Assembly: GCF_004786035.1 (NCBI RefSeq)
Contig: NZ_CP035088.1
Coordinates: 5,913,001-5,977,000, forward strand
Length of the DNA: 64,000 nt
Reading direction: 5' to 3'
Source: Pseudomonas viciae
GTDB lineage: Bacteria; Pseudomonadota; Gammaproteobacteria; Pseudomonadales; Pseudomonadaceae
In this document: positions 36,056 to 46,323 of the stretch, piece by piece
Numbering within the stretch: position 1 is the first letter of the stretch
Layout of the letters: the number at the start of each line of letters is the position of its first letter
Notes under the pieces: model-generated
Seen by the model: only the letters and a program-made list of their open reading frames with translations
The model's database searches: none
What the model was told of the DNA's origin: nothing
Program-made: the position numbers and the translations under genes

Positions 36056-37761
36056 AGCGCTTTCCATTCCAATGGCAGCCACTGCCAGTGACCGTCCGGC
36101 TCGCTGCCCTCAGGCAACGTCAGGGCGTATTTGCCGTAGCCGCCGAGGGTGCGCAGTTTCGGGATCAGGTAGGTTTGCGCGGCGTTGTAGAACACCGGTT
36201 CCATGTCCTGGGGCAAGCTGTCGAGGGTTTCGCGCTGCATCAGTTGCGCCATGGCGTCCGGGCCGAAGTAGATCGGCATCAGTACATCCTTGGGCACCAC
36301 GTCAGCCATGGGCGGGAAGCGTTTGGCGAGGGTGCCGAGGGCCTTGTCCACCAATTTGTCGTCGAGGGAAAACAGCAAGGTTGAACCGTGACGCGCCAGG
36401 CTCACGCGCATGAACGCCTTGCCGGTGATCGCATCGGGCTGCTCTGCGTCCTTGGCCAGGTAGGGGCCGAAATTGGAGCTGACCTGACGCTGCCACTGGT
36501 GCGTCGAGCCTTCTTGCTTCTCGACCACGGGGAACGCATGTTCGGCGACGTTGTTTTCATAGGCGCCCACCATCGAACCGAACAGCTTGCCCATGTCGGC
36601 GTCGAGCTTGCCGTCGTCTTCGTTCAGGCTCGCCACCAGCAGCGGCGTGTACAGCCGCGAATCGGCGTACCAGCACAAGCCTGCCGCGCCGGCCATGTGG
36701 TCGATCATGGACTGGGCGGCCTTGTCGTCGGCACCGAGTCTCACCAGCAAGGGTTTCTGTTGCTCGGCGGCCAGGGGCAAAGCGACGCAAGCACTGGCGC
36801 CCATGGGCATGGCCTGCCAGATCGGCTTGAAGTCGAAGTCCGGCTGGTTTTCCTGTTCGTCCAGGGCCAGGAAGCTGTGCCAGCCCTTGTCGTCCATGTC
36901 GAAACGCAAACCCGCGAAGTTCGGGATGAAACGCTGGTAGCCCATGGCAAGAACGCTGGCGTTGACCGAAAGACGTTGCTTCACTTCCGGCGCCTTGGGC
37001 GGCAGGCCGAAGGCTTCGGGGAAGAGTTTTTCACCGGCCAGCAGCGCTTCGAGGGCCTGGGTCGAGACCATGCCGGGCTCATCGACAGGGCCATTAGCGT
37101 TGTCGTAAAGCTTGGTCGGATTCGACAGCACGACCATCTTGTCGCCATGGGAGGCGAAGGCCAGGGATTTGCTGGCGTTATAGCTCAGTTGGTAAAGCGC
37201 GACCTCATCGCCGCCCACCTTCAGGTCGCCGAGCTTGCTCAACTGGGTGTCGTCCAAGGCGACTTTCGCCAACGGCTCCAGCACCTTCGCCAAGCCGCCG
37301 CGGTCCATCACCAACAGGAAGTCCTTGAGCCGCCCGTCGGCGCCCCGCCACAGCGCCACATCGGCCGGCTGGTCGAACAACTGCTCGATCAGGCTGTCCT
37401 GCAGCTTGAGGTCATGCTCGTAGATGATCCGGCGCAGACTGCCGATCAGCCCGAGGCGGTCGGCATGGGCCTCGTAATAGAAGACAAAGTCTTCGGTGAG
37501 CGTGGCCTTGAGAAACGGCACCGCCAACAGGTCCTTGGGCAACTGGCTCAGGGAATGCGCCTCAAGCAAGCCGTCGGGGCGGCTCACGCCGAGCTTTTCC
37601 AGGGCAAGCTCCATGGGTGGCGCCTTGGGCTTGGTGATGAACCAGCCCAACCCGGCAGCGACACCGACCACCAGGCACAGCCCGATCAGCAGCGCCGGCC
37701 AACGGCGTACAGGTTTGGCGAGAGGTGTCGGCGTGGTCGGGGAAGCAGTGTTGTCGCTCAT
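36052..37761 (-). CDS. DUF2138 membrane-anchored protein (YfaA-like)
   Basis: A 569-aa protein with one N-terminal membrane anchor (about residues 22-43) and a large periplasmic domain of the DUF2138 family, the size of E. coli YfaA (562 aa). No catalytic motif is recognised. It lies 35 nt after the DUF2135 gene and is coupled to the DUF1175 gene by GTGA. The ATG at 37761 is chosen over the GTG at 37767. It probably serves the macroglobulin cluster as an anchor or partner. Confidence 0.9.
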   Translation of the reverse strand: MSDNTASPTTPTPLAKPVRRWPALLIGLCLVVGVAAGLGWFITKPKAPPMELALEKLGVSRPDGLLEAHSLSQLPKDLLAVPFLKATLTEDFVFYYEAHADRLGLIGSLRRIIYEHDLKLQDSLIEQLFDQPADVALWRGADGRLKDFLLVMDRGGLAKVLEPLAKVALDDTQLSKLGDLKVGGDEVALYQLSYNASKSLAFASHGDKMVVLSNPTKLYDNANGPVDEPGMVSTQALEALLAGEKLFPEAFGLPPKAPEVKQRLSVNASVLAMGYQRFIPNFAGLRFDMDDKGWHSFLALDEQENQPDFDFKPIWQAMPMGASACVALPLAAEQQKPLLVRLGADDKAAQSMIDHMAGAAGLCWYADSRLYTPLLVASLNEDDGKLDADMGKLFGSMVGAYENNVAEHAFPVVEKQEGSTHQWQRQVSSNFGPYLAKDAEQPDAITGKAFMRVSLARHGSTLLFSLDDKLVDKALGTLAKRFPPMADVVPKDVLMPIYFGPDAMAQLMQRETLDSLPQDMEPVFYNAAQTYLIPKLRTLGGYGKYALTLPEGSEPDGHWQWLPLEWKAL

Positions 37762-37796
37762 ATTCACAAGGGCCTGTTCATCCGTGGAGCGGATAC

Positions 37797-38585
37797 TTAG
37801 TAGTTGAAAGTCTTGACCAGCAACAGATCGCCAATGGCGCGCAGGGGCACGACAAAGGTTTCGCGTTTTTCATCGACGGTGTTTTCGTTGAGCACCAGGT
37901 TGATCTGCGAGGTGATCACCTCCTTCTCGTTACTGGTTTCCTCGAAGTTGTAGCCGCCGCTGCCGTAGTTGCCCCAATAGTTCACGTAGACCAGATAGGT
38001 GCCGTGCATAGGCGCGGTCATGGTGAACATTTCCGGGCCGGGGCCATCGACCCCATCCGGGTCGAGGCCGCCGCCGTTGGTCAGCGCCGGCTGGCCGAAA
38101 AACGCATGTTGGCCGTCGGGTGTGACGATATGCAGATCGAGTTCGGCCTTGGGATCGTCCCAGCCCAGCACCACGCGGATCTGCGCGGGGGTGCGCAGGT
38201 TGTTGGCCTCATAGAACTGCACGCGCTTGAGGGACTGGCCCTCGGAGCTGCGCACCTCGACGCTGTTGGAACCGGCGCCGAACGCATACGGCCGGGCGAA
38301 ACGCCCTTCGTCGTCGGTATAGAGATTCAATGGATTGCCGTTGACCGCCAGGCTGTGGGGCGGACGGGCCGTGCCCATGGCCTTGAGCCGACCCTCGATC
38401 ATCGTGCGATTGCGCTGCACGCCACGGTCGATGGGCGGTGTGGGATAGGCGACCCGAGGGTTTTCAGTACGATCGAGCAAGCCGCTGTAGCGCCAGCCGC
38501 CCACCGGCTCCGACATCTCAGCCGAAGGCTGCGCCCACGCCAGCGGCGCACCGAGCAACACGATCAATAAAGAAAGAAAACGCAC
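37797..38585 (-). CDS. DUF2135 secreted protein, copy 2 (YfaP-like), first gene of cluster
   Basis: A 262-aa exported protein related to the copy at 28403. It has a signal peptide (cut after PLAWA), the same VGGWRYSG entry block, and a C-terminal DUF2135 domain (LGWDDPKAELDLHIVTPDG and TYLVYVNYWGNYG). The GTG at 38585 is chosen because AGGAGG lies 6 nt upstream; the in-frame TTG at 38612 would include that SD. It heads the cluster, so the promoter should lie in 38600-38830. E. coli yfaPQSTA has only one such gene as far as I recall. Confidence 0.88.
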   Translation of the reverse strand: MRFLSLLIVLLGAPLAWAQPSAEMSEPVGGWRYSGLLDRTENPRVAYPTPPIDRGVQRNRTMIEGRLKAMGTARPPHSLAVNGNPLNLYTDDEGRFARPYAFGAGSNSVEVRSSEGQSLKRVQFYEANNLRTPAQIRVVLGWDDPKAELDLHIVTPDGQHAFFGQPALTNGGGLDPDGVDGPGPEMFTMTAPMHGTYLVYVNYWGNYGSGGYNFEETSNEKEVITSQINLVLNENTVDEKRETFVVPLRAIGDLLLVKTFNY

Positions 38586-38772
38586 GTATGCCTCCTGCCA
38601 TGCATGACGCAACCCGGCGCCCTTCCTCGGCGCTGCTTGTCATTATTCGGGTTTCGTCTGAAGGCCCCGTCGCAAGGGGGCCGTAGATGGCGCGAAGAGT
38701 ATCGATTTGACGGTTTTTTCACAATCGGGGAACGCGCGATTCTGTGTGGGAAATCACGTACTGAGGGGTGCG

Positions 38773-38817
38773 TGAGCCGAATAGACGATTTATTCGGCTC
38801 ACCAAATGAGCCGAATA
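38773..38817. promoter_or_regulatory. Triple 11-bp repeat in alternating orientation
   Basis: TGAGCCGAATA at 38773-38783, its complement at 38791-38801, and again direct at 38807-38817, all perfect. The units are separated by 7 and 5 nt. They could be operators or two alternative hairpins. Confidence 0.6.
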
Positions 38818-38837
38818 TGAAAAACGATCCCAATTGC

Positions 38838-39008
38838 TCCCGTGTGGCGAGGGAACTTGCTTCCGCTCGACTGCGCCCTGTAGGCGCTGCCGGAGGCTGC
38901 GATCTTTTGATCTTTCGCTTGGGACTCAAATGCCTGGAGAAAGATCGCAGCCTCGTTGCACTCGACAGTCCCTACACAGCCCAGCGGGAGCAAGCTCCCT
39001 CGCCACAA
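38838..39008. repeat. Long imperfect inverted repeat of Pseudomonas type
   Basis: Outer arms gtggcgagggaacttgcttc and gggagcaagctccctcgcca near each end, with an inner pair (gctgcgatcttttg / agaaagatcgcagc). It resembles a non-autonomous intergenic repeat found across Pseudomonas. Confidence 0.65.
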
Positions 39009-39109
39009 AAGCAGTGGGTCACGGGCCGCGTTTGCCCTGCCCTGATTTGCCCCAAAACCCCATGTCTGCTAGTGTCGCGCCGGTTTAACAGTCAACCGGA
39101 ATAGCCGCC

Positions 39110-39352
39110 ATGGCCCGCAAAAAAGCTGCACTGGATTTCGAACAATCTCTGGCCGACCTGCAAACGCTGGTCGAACGGCTGGAGAACGGCGAATTGTCGC
39201 TGGAAGACTCGCTGACCGCCTTCGAGCAGGGTATCGGCTTGACTCGCGACTGCCAGGCGGCGCTGGCCCAGGCCGAGCAGAAGGTGCAATTGCTGCTCGA
39301 GCGTGACGGTGAACTGACCGAAGAGCCTTTCGACGCGGAACAGCCTGAATGA
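39110..39352 (+). CDS. xseB: Exodeoxyribonuclease VII small subunit
   Basis: An 80-aa subunit of exonuclease VII, which degrades single-stranded DNA together with XseA. The sequence has the family core [27 protein letters not shown] with GIGLTRDCQ. It is the first gene of xseB-ispA-dxs, and its TGA overlaps the ispA ATG (ATGA), so translation is coupled. Confidence 0.97.
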   Translation: MARKKAALDFEQSLADLQTLVERLENGELSLEDSLTAFEQGIGLTRDCQAALAQAEQKVQLLLERDGELTEEPFDAEQPE

Positions 39353-40236
39353 TCGGCGCCTATCAGGCCAGCAGTCAGGCCCGGGTCAATGCTGCACTGG
39401 ACACTTTGTTCACCGCGCCAAGCCCGGAGCTGGCGCGCCTGTACGAAGCCATGCGCTACAGCGTGATGAACGGCGGCAAGCGCGTGCGCCCACTGCTGGC
39501 CTACGCCGCGTGCGAAGCCTTGGGCGGCCAGGCCGAACAGGCCAACGGCGCGGCGTGCGCGGTGGAGCTGATTCACGCTTATTCGCTGGTTCACGATGAT
39601 TTGCCGGCCATGGACGACGACGACCTGCGTCGCGGCCAGCCCACCACCCACAAGCAATTCGACGAAGCCTGCGCGATCCTCGCCGGCGACGGCTTGCAGA
39701 GCCTGGCCTTCAGCGCCCTGCTGGACCCGACCCTGAGCGATTGCCCGGCGCAAATTCGCCTGGACATGGTCAGTGCCCTGGCGCTGGCGGCGGGCCCCGC
39801 CGGGATGGTCGGTGGCCAGGCCATCGACCTCGGTTCGGTGGGCCTGAAGCTGAACCAGAGCGCCCTGGAATACATGCACCGGCACAAGACCGGCGCCTTG
39901 ATCGAGGCCAGCGTCAAACTCGGCGCCCTCGCCAGCGGCCGGGCGACACCCGCACAAATACAAGCCTTGCAAACCTATGCCCGGGCTATTGGCCTGGCAT
40001 TCCAGGTGCAGGACGACATCCTCGACGTCGAAAGCGATACCCAGACCCTGGGCAAACGCCAGGGCGCCGACATCGCCCGGGATAAACCGACCTACCCGGC
40101 CCTGCTCGGCCTCGACGCCGCCAAGGCTTATGCCCTGGAGTTGCGCGACCAGGCCCTGGCCGCGCTGCGACCCTTTGACGCGCCGGCCGAGCCGTTGCGC
40201 GACTTGGCGCGCTATATCGTCGAACGACGCAGTTGA
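39349..40236 (+). CDS. ispA: Farnesyl diphosphate synthase
   Basis: A 295-aa short-chain prenyltransferase that joins IPP with DMAPP and GPP to give farnesyl diphosphate. Both Asp-rich motifs are present: [17 protein letters not shown] and [11 protein letters not shown]. Also seen are GGKRVRPLL and the GDGLQSLAF helix. It is coupled to xseB by ATGA and followed by dxs after 114 nt. Confidence 0.97.
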   Translation: MIGAYQASSQARVNAALDTLFTAPSPELARLYEAMRYSVMNGGKRVRPLLAYAACEALGGQAEQANGAACAVELIHAYSLVHDDLPAMDDDDLRRGQPTTHKQFDEACAILAGDGLQSLAFSALLDPTLSDCPAQIRLDMVSALALAAGPAGMVGGQAIDLGSVGLKLNQSALEYMHRHKTGALIEASVKLGALASGRATPAQIQALQTYARAIGLAFQVQDDILDVESDTQTLGKRQGADIARDKPTYPALLGLDAAKAYALELRDQALAALRPFDAPAEPLRDLARYIVERRS

Positions 40237-40350
40237 TACGGGGTCAACCCCTTTAGACTGCGTATCGGCCAAGTTCCGGCCAACGCGTGGGCAGCTTGCG
40301 ATGCATAAGGTAAACTGCCGCCTCTTTCTATACCTATAACGATTCGCCTG

Positions 40351-42249
40351 ATGCCCACGACGTTTCAAGAGATTCCCCGCAAGCGCCCGACCACGCCCCT
40401 GCTGGACCGCGCCAACACGCCGGACGGCCTGCGTCGCCTGGGTGAAGCCGAGCTGGAAACCCTGGCCGATGAGTTGCGCCTAGAACTGCTCTACACGGTC
40501 GGCCAGACCGGTGGGCACTTCGGCGCGGGCCTGGGCGTCATCGAGCTGACGATCGCGCTGCATTACGTGTTCGATACTCCAGACGACCGCCTGGTGTGGG
40601 ACGTCGGGCATCAGGCCTATCCGCACAAGATCCTCACCGGCCGTCGCGAGCGCATGGGCACCCTGCGCCAGAAGGACGGCATCGCGGCCTTCCCACGTCG
40701 TTCCGAGAGCGAGTACGACACCTTTGGCGTCGGTCACTCCAGCACGTCCATCAGCGCCGCCCTGGGCATGGCGATTGCCGCCCGCCTGCAAAACAGCGAG
40801 CGCAAGGCCATTGCCGTGATCGGCGACGGCGCACTGACCGCGGGCATGGCCTTCGAGGCGTTGAACCACGCGCCGGAAGTCGACGCCAACATGCTGGTGA
40901 TCCTCAACGACAACGACATGTCGATCTCGCGCAACGTTGGCGGGCTGTCCAACTACCTGGCGAAAATCCTCTCCAGCCGCACTTACGCGAGCATGCGCGA
41001 AGGCAGCAAGAAAGTGCTGTCACGCCTGCCCGGCGCCTGGGAAATCGCCCGCCGCACCGAAGAATACGCCAAGGGCATGCTGGTGCCCGGCACGCTGTTC
41101 GAAGAATTGGGCTGGAATTACATTGGCCCCATCGACGGCCATGACCTGCCCACGTTGATCGCCACCCTGCGCAACATGCGCGATCTCAAGGGCCCGCAGT
41201 TCCTGCACGTGGTCACCAAGAAAGGCAAAGGCTTCGCCCCGGCGGAAGTCGACCCGATCGGCTACCACGCCATCACCAAGCTCGAGCCCCTGGACGCTCC
41301 GGCTGCCACGCCAAAAAAGGCCGGTGGACCGAAGTATTCCGGCGTGTTCGGCCAATGGCTGTGCGACATGGCCGCCGCTGACCCGCGCCTGGTGGGCATC
41401 ACCCCGGCAATGAAGGAAGGCTCGGACCTGGTGGCCTTCAGCGAGCGCTACCCACAGCGCTATTTCGACGTGGCGATTGCCGAGCAGCACGCTGTGACCC
41501 TCGCGGCCGGCATGGCCTGCGAAGGCGCAAAACCGGTGGTGGCGATCTATTCGACGTTCCTGCAACGCGCCTATGACCAGTTGATCCATGACGTCGCGGT
41601 GCAGAACCTCGACGTGTTGTTCGCCATCGACCGCGCCGGTTTGGTCGGCGAAGACGGCCCGACCCACGCCGGCAGCTTTGACCTGTCGTTCCTGCGCTGC
41701 ATCCCCGGCATGCTGGTGATGACCCCGAGCGATGAAAACGAGCTGCGCAAAATGCTCACCACCGGCCACCTGTTCAATGGTCCGGCGGCGGTGCGTTATC
41801 CCCGCGGCACGGGTCCGAACGCCCCCATCGAAGCCAACCTCGAGCCGATCGAAATCGGCAAGGGCGTGATCCGCCGCCAAGGCAAGCAGACCGCCCTGCT
41901 GGTGTTCGGCGTGCAACTGGCCGAGGCCCTGAAAGTCGCCGAGACCCTGGACGCCACCGTGGTGGACATGCGTTTCGTCAAACCCCTGGACGAAGCCCTG
42001 GTGCGCGAGATGGCCGGCAGCCACGAACTGCTGGTGACCATCGAGGAGAACGCCATCATGGGCGGCGCCGGTGCGGCGGTCAGCGAATTCCTGGCCCGGG
42101 AGAACATCCTCAAGTCGGTGCTGCACCTGGGCCTGCCGGACAGCTACGTCGAACACGCCAAGCCAGCACAGATGCTGGCTGAGTGTGGGTTGGATGAGGT
42201 CGGGATCGAAGCGTCGGTGCGCCAGCGGTTGCAGCTGCTGGGCCGCTGA
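40351..42249 (+). CDS. dxs: 1-deoxy-D-xylulose-5-phosphate synthase
   Basis: A 632-aa thiamine-diphosphate enzyme, first step of the MEP pathway (pyruvate plus glyceraldehyde 3-phosphate). Visible are the HQAYPHK loop, the ThDP motif from GDGALTAGM to NDNDMSIS, and the transketolase central and C-terminal domains ([26 protein letters not shown]). The gene order xseB-ispA-dxs is conserved in gammaproteobacteria. A REP doublet follows the stop. Confidence 0.98.
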   Translation: MPTTFQEIPRKRPTTPLLDRANTPDGLRRLGEAELETLADELRLELLYTVGQTGGHFGAGLGVIELTIALHYVFDTPDDRLVWDVGHQAYPHKILTGRRERMGTLRQKDGIAAFPRRSESEYDTFGVGHSSTSISAALGMAIAARLQNSERKAIAVIGDGALTAGMAFEALNHAPEVDANMLVILNDNDMSISRNVGGLSNYLAKILSSRTYASMREGSKKVLSRLPGAWEIARRTEEYAKGMLVPGTLFEELGWNYIGPIDGHDLPTLIATLRNMRDLKGPQFLHVVTKKGKGFAPAEVDPIGYHAITKLEPLDAPAATPKKAGGPKYSGVFGQWLCDMAAADPRLVGITPAMKEGSDLVAFSERYPQRYFDVAIAEQHAVTLAAGMACEGAKPVVAIYSTFLQRAYDQLIHDVAVQNLDVLFAIDRAGLVGEDGPTHAGSFDLSFLRCIPGMLVMTPSDENELRKMLTTGHLFNGPAAVRYPRGTGPNAPIEANLEPIEIGKGVIRRQGKQTALLVFGVQLAEALKVAETLDATVVDMRFVKPLDEALVREMAGSHELLVTIEENAIMGGAGAAVSEFLARENILKSVLHLGLPDSYVEHAKPAQMLAECGLDEVGIEASVRQRLQLLGR

Positions 42250-42266
42250 TCCAGACAACACCCAAC

Positions 42267-42362
42267 CCTGTGGGAGCGAGCTAGCTCGCGATGGCAGCAG
42301 ATCAGTCAGTAAATTATTGGCTGACACACCGCTATCGCGAGCAAGCGCGCCCCCACAGGGGG
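42267..42362. repeat. REP doublet (REPIN)
   Basis: Two inverted REPs (gtgggagcgagctagctcgcg and the degraded complement) between dxs and btuB, filling nearly all of the 145-bp gap. Confidence 0.85.
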
Positions 42363-42394
42363 TTCTGTACGAACCAGAAATTTGCGGAACGCCC

Positions 42395-44275
42395 ATGAAA
42401 CTGCGCCTCACCCTCGCCCTTTCCCTACTCCCCGCCACCCACCTGCTCGCCGACACCTTCGAACGCGACCAAGCCCTGAAGCTGCCCGACATCGTGATCA
42501 GCGCCAACCGCCAGGTCGAGGCCCGCAACGACAGCAGCGCGGCCAATACCGTGTTCACCCGCGACGACATCGAGCGCCTGCAACCGGCCAGCGTCACCGA
42601 CCTGCTCAGCCGCGTGCCGGGGGTGCAGGTGGCGCCGTTGGGCGGTCGCGGCAGCTTGCCGGGAATTTACATTCGCGGCACCAAATCGGCCCAGAGCCTG
42701 GTGCTGGTGGACGGCCAGCGTATTGGCAACGCCACCTCCGGCGACAGCAACCTGCAACGCCTGAACATCAACCAGATCGAACGAGTGGAAGTGCTGCGCG
42801 GTTCGCGTTCGGTGATCTACGGCGCCGACGCGGTGGGCGGGGTGATCCAGATTTTCACCCGTCGCGCTAGCCAACCAGGCCTGCAACCGCGCCTGCACCT
42901 GGGTTTCGGCAGCCACCAGACCTGGGAGCGCAGCCTGAGCCTGTCCGGTGGCGACGAGCAGACGCGCTTCAACCTCGGCGCCAGCCTGGACGAAAGCGCC
43001 GGGGCCAATCGAACCCAGGAGTCCTACGCCAGTGACCGGGACAACGATGCCAACCGCAACCAGTCCGTCAGCTTGAGCGCAAGTCATGCCATCAACGATG
43101 ACCTGGAGGTTGGCCTGAACCTGCTGGATAACCGTGGCAAGAGCGAATACGACAACCCGTTCGGCCGCTTCGACCCGAGCACGTTCGAATCACTGCCCCA
43201 GCAGCCCTACAGCGACTTTGCGGTGAGCAGTTTCAGCACTTATGTAGACGGCCGGATCAACGATACCTGGAAATCCCGTCTCGAACTGGGCCACAGCGAA
43301 AACCGCGAGAAGACCTTCGACAAGCTCAGCGATGTCCGCGAAGTGTTCAACACCTACCGCGACTCGCTGACCTGGCAGAACGATGTGAAACTGGACGAGC
43401 GCAACAGCCTGATCGTCGGCGGCGACTGGTACCAGGATCGGGTCAACAGCAGCACACCGTTCGACGAAGGCAGCCGCTGGAACCGCGCAGCGTTTATCCA
43501 GCACCGCTTCCAGGCCGAAACGTTCTCCACCGAACTGGGCCTGCGCCGCGACCAGAACCAGCAATTCGGCGGCCAGAACAGTTGGAGCGGCACCCTCACC
43601 CTGCCGGTGAACGCCGACAACGACCTGCTGCTGACCTACAGCGAAAGCTTTCGCGCCCCCACCTTCAACGACCTGTACTACCCGGACTTCAGCAACCCGG
43701 ACCTGAAACCCGAAACCGCCAAAAGCTACGAACTGCAATGGCGCAGCCAATTGAGCGACAACGCCCGCCTGGAGACCTCGCTGTACCGCACGGACCTGGA
43801 AGACGCGATCATTTTTGGCAGCCACTCACGTCCGCAGAACGTCGCCTCGGCGCGGATCAACGGTTTTGAGATGGCCCTCATGCAGGATATGTTCGGCTGG
43901 CAGAGCAACCTGGGCCTGGCCATCATCGACCCGCGTGACCGTGACAGCGGCCACACCCTGGCCCGCCGCGCGCGCCGGACCGTGAGCATGGACCTGGACC
44001 GGCAATTCGACCGCCTTGGCCTGGGCGCCACCTGGCAAGCAGTGAGCGGCAGCTACGACGATGAAAACAACCGCAATGCCCTGGGCGGCTATGCCCTGCT
44101 CGGGTTGCGCGGCAGTTGGGCGCTGACCCGCGAGGTGAAGCTAGAAATGAAGGTGGATAACCTGCTGGACAAGGGGTACAGCCGGGCGCTGTATAGCCAT
44201 GATGGTCAGCAGTATGGGTATCGGGAAGAGGGGCGGAGCTGGGTGTTTGGGGTGACTTGGACACCGGATATCTGA
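42395..44275 (+). CDS. btuB: TonB-dependent vitamin B12 outer-membrane receptor
   Basis: A 626-aa outer-membrane receptor. A signal peptide (about 18 residues, cut near LLA-DTF) is followed by a TonB box PDIVISANR, a plug domain (LQPASVTDLLSRVPGVQV, GIYIRGTKSAQSLVLVDG, VEVLRGSRSVIYGADAVGG) and a 22-strand barrel ending in an aromatic-rich strand. Identity as BtuB rests on overall similarity and on btuF in convergent orientation downstream. The start at 42395 follows the REP doublet; no cobalamin riboswitch is seen in the gap. Confidence 0.9.
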   Translation: MKLRLTLALSLLPATHLLADTFERDQALKLPDIVISANRQVEARNDSSAANTVFTRDDIERLQPASVTDLLSRVPGVQVAPLGGRGSLPGIYIRGTKSAQSLVLVDGQRIGNATSGDSNLQRLNINQIERVEVLRGSRSVIYGADAVGGVIQIFTRRASQPGLQPRLHLGFGSHQTWERSLSLSGGDEQTRFNLGASLDESAGANRTQESYASDRDNDANRNQSVSLSASHAINDDLEVGLNLLDNRGKSEYDNPFGRFDPSTFESLPQQPYSDFAVSSFSTYVDGRINDTWKSRLELGHSENREKTFDKLSDVREVFNTYRDSLTWQNDVKLDERNSLIVGGDWYQDRVNSSTPFDEGSRWNRAAFIQHRFQAETFSTELGLRRDQNQQFGGQNSWSGTLTLPVNADNDLLLTYSESFRAPTFNDLYYPDFSNPDLKPETAKSYELQWRSQLSDNARLETSLYRTDLEDAIIFGSHSRPQNVASARINGFEMALMQDMFGWQSNLGLAIIDPRDRDSGHTLARRARRTVSMDLDRQFDRLGLGATWQAVSGSYDDENNRNALGGYALLGLRGSWALTREVKLEMKVDNLLDKGYSRALYSHDGQQYGYREEGRSWVFGVTWTPDI

Positions 44276-44298
44276 TGCAGGATGTGTGATGTTTGAGC

Positions 44299-44377
44299 GG
44301 GCCTCTTCGCGAGCAAGCCCGCTTCCACAGTAGGAATGCGTACCCTGTGGGAGCGGGCTTGCTCGCGAAGGGCGCAC
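44299..44377. repeat. REP doublet (REPIN)
   Basis: Two inverted REPs (tcgcgagcaagcccgcttcc and gggagcgggcttgctcgcga) between the convergent btuB and btuF. Confidence 0.9.
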
Positions 44378-44383
44378 CGCGGT

Positions 44384-45181
44384 CTACCTGTCCGGCGCAA
44401 TCAACCCACACAACCCAGCCGTCGCCTCGATCATCTGCCCACTGGGCCGCTCCAGCCCCTTGTCACGCACTAACAACAACCGGCCCTGCGCCACTGCCGG
44501 CAACTGCGGCCAGGCTTTCCAGGCGTCGAGCTGGGCCTGCTCGGTGGCGAGGATGACCTGCGGATTGCGCTGCAACACTGACTCCACGCTCACCTGCGGC
44601 GCCGGCAGACTCAGGTCGGCAAAGACGTTCCGCGCCCCGCACACCGCCAGCGCATCGCTGATGATCTGCCCGCCACCGACGGTGTACAACGGCCGGTCCC
44701 AGACCTGATAGAACACCGGCAACGGCGTGTCACGCCGGTAACGCTGGCGCAGCTCTTCCAGACGCACGCGCAACTGCGCCGCTCGCTGCACGCCTCGCGC
44801 CGGGCGACCGAGTTGTGCGGCGATGTCTTCGATTTGGCTGATGAGTGGGTCGAGGCCATGGGGCTCGGCGACGTAGGTGGGGATGTTCAAGCCCTTGAGC
44901 TGTTCGCGCTGGGCCGGCCCAACACTGCCGGGCCAGAGCAGCAGCAGATCAGGCCGCAGGCTGAGCAAGCGCTCCATGTCCAGTTGCCCGTAACGGCCTA
45001 CCGAGGGCAGCTCTTTGAGCCCCTGCGGACGATCACCGGCATCCAGCACGCCCACCAGCAGGTCGGCGGAGTCCAGCTCAACAACAATTTCCGTAAGCGA
45101 CGGCGCCAGACTGACGACCCGCGGGGCCGCCGTCGTCGAGGCGCTGAGGGCCAGCAGCAGGACCGCCAGCCAGCGGTTCAT
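44384..45181 (-). CDS. btuF: Cobalamin-binding periplasmic protein
   Basis: A 265-aa periplasmic binding protein of the BtuF/helical-backbone metal-receptor type: signal peptide to about residue 18, then PRVVSLAPSLTEIVVELD, and the VGRYGQLDMERLLSLRPDLLL block. It would bind vitamin B12 brought in by BtuB. It is the last gene of the riboflavin operon, overlapping the membrane protein gene. No btuC or btuD is in the window. Confidence 0.9.
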   Translation of the reverse strand: MNRWLAVLLLALSASTTAAPRVVSLAPSLTEIVVELDSADLLVGVLDAGDRPQGLKELPSVGRYGQLDMERLLSLRPDLLLLWPGSVGPAQREQLKGLNIPTYVAEPHGLDPLISQIEDIAAQLGRPARGVQRAAQLRVRLEELRQRYRRDTPLPVFYQVWDRPLYTVGGGQIISDALAVCGARNVFADLSLPAPQVSVESVLQRNPQVILATEQAQLDAWKAWPQLPAVAQGRLLLVRDKGLERPSGQMIEATAGLCGLIAPDR

Positions 45182-45600
45182 CAGCCGAGCTGACGCGGGA
45201 TGCGATACAGGTAGAACAACACCGTGGAGGATAAGGCCAGCAACATCAGCGGCACCGCCTCCAGGCCCACGAACACCCCCAGGGCGCCGATCCAGGCCGG
45301 CAGCCCGGCGACCAGGAACGCCACACGACGGCGGGCCGCCAGGGCGATCCAGGCCTGGGGCTCTTCCGGGGTGTCGAGGGCGTTCTGGGTGGCGATCAAG
45401 GCGTGTTTATAAGGCCCGAAGAATCGCAGGCTGACAAACATCGACGCCACGCCCGCGATAAACAGCGGCATCGCCAGCACCGGCAGAATCGCTTCGCCCT
45501 GGCCAAACACCGCGTTGATCACGAACAGCGGCACCAAGGCCAGCGCCAGGTACTGCCACCAACTGACGGCCAGTCGCCGCCGAACCTGGCCACGCGTCAC
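45181..45600 (-). CDS. Conserved membrane protein of unknown function
   Basis: A 139-aa protein with four predicted membrane helices and a short Arg-rich N terminus. I do not recognise a family; similar Pseudomonas proteins are often labelled MFS transporter, which its size does not support. Its GTG start overlaps the ribA TGA (GTGA), and its end overlaps the btuF start, so it is locked into the operon. Confidence 0.75.
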   Translation of the reverse strand: MTRGQVRRRLAVSWWQYLALALVPLFVINAVFGQGEAILPVLAMPLFIAGVASMFVSLRFFGPYKHALIATQNALDTPEEPQAWIALAARRRVAFLVAGLPAWIGALGVFVGLEAVPLMLLALSSTVLFYLYRIPRQLG

Positions 45601-46214
45601 GCCCGGTCAACCTCGCCCTGGTGCTCGTTGCCCATCATGTGGTCGAGCTTGCTGGCCTTGGTCGCCAGATAGAGTTTGTTATGCGGATTATGGCCGGTGT
45701 GCAGCGGCACCCGCTCAGCAACCACGATACCCATGTCGGTCAGCGCCTTGACCTTGCGTGGGTTGTTGGTCATCAGCCGCAGGGACTTGATACCCAGGTG
45801 TTCGAGCATCGGCAAGCAAATGCTGTAGTCACGCAGGTCGGCGGCAAAGCCCAGGCGTTCGTTGGCTTCCACGGTATCGGCGCCGCCATCTTGCAGTTCG
45901 TAGGCGCGGATCTTGTTCAACAAGCCAATCCCACGCCCTTCCTGGCGCAGGTACAGCAACACACCACGGCCTTCGCGGGCGATGGCTTGCAGCGCGGCCT
46001 CAAGTTGCGAACCGCAATCGCAGCGTTGGCTGAACAGGGCGTCGCCCGTCAGGCATTCGGAGTGCAGGCGGCCGAGTACCGGGCTACCGTCGGCGAAATC
46101 ACCCAGGCTCAGCACGACGTGCTCGCGACCGGTGGCTTCATCGAGAAAACCATGCATGGTGAATTGCGCAAAAGGCGTTGGCAGCTTGGAAGCGGCAACA
46201 AAAACGACAGGCAC
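45597..46214 (-). CDS. ribA: GTP cyclohydrolase II
   Basis: A 205-aa enzyme that opens GTP to the first riboflavin intermediate. The zinc-binding cysteines are present in [16 protein letters not shown], and the catalytic block is [16 protein letters not shown], with TNNPRKV later. The start is GTG at 46214 with AGGAG 7 nt upstream. It provides the GTP cyclohydrolase activity that the degraded C-terminal half of RibBA (49640-50731) appears to lack. Confidence 0.97.
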   Translation of the reverse strand: MPVVFVAASKLPTPFAQFTMHGFLDEATGREHVVLSLGDFADGSPVLGRLHSECLTGDALFSQRCDCGSQLEAALQAIAREGRGVLLYLRQEGRGIGLLNKIRAYELQDGGADTVEANERLGFAADLRDYSICLPMLEHLGIKSLRLMTNNPRKVKALTDMGIVVAERVPLHTGHNPHNKLYLATKASKLDHMMGNEHQGEVDRA

Positions 46215-46323
46215 CGGTGTGCTCCTGATCTAGTACTGGAGTTTCGCAGAGGCGGGCATTGTAACAGCACGTCCCGACAGACGCTTAGGCTGAATTGTCG
46301 GCTATAACCATCGAAAAGTTTGA

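Larger units (their letters stand above)
38586..39109. other. Divergent intergenic region yfaP-like/xseB
   Basis: 524 bp without a gene. It contains a set of three 11-bp alternating repeats (38773-38817) and a long imperfect inverted repeat (38838-39008). Promoters for the macroglobulin cluster and for xseB must lie here; I could not place them with confidence. Confidence 0.6.
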
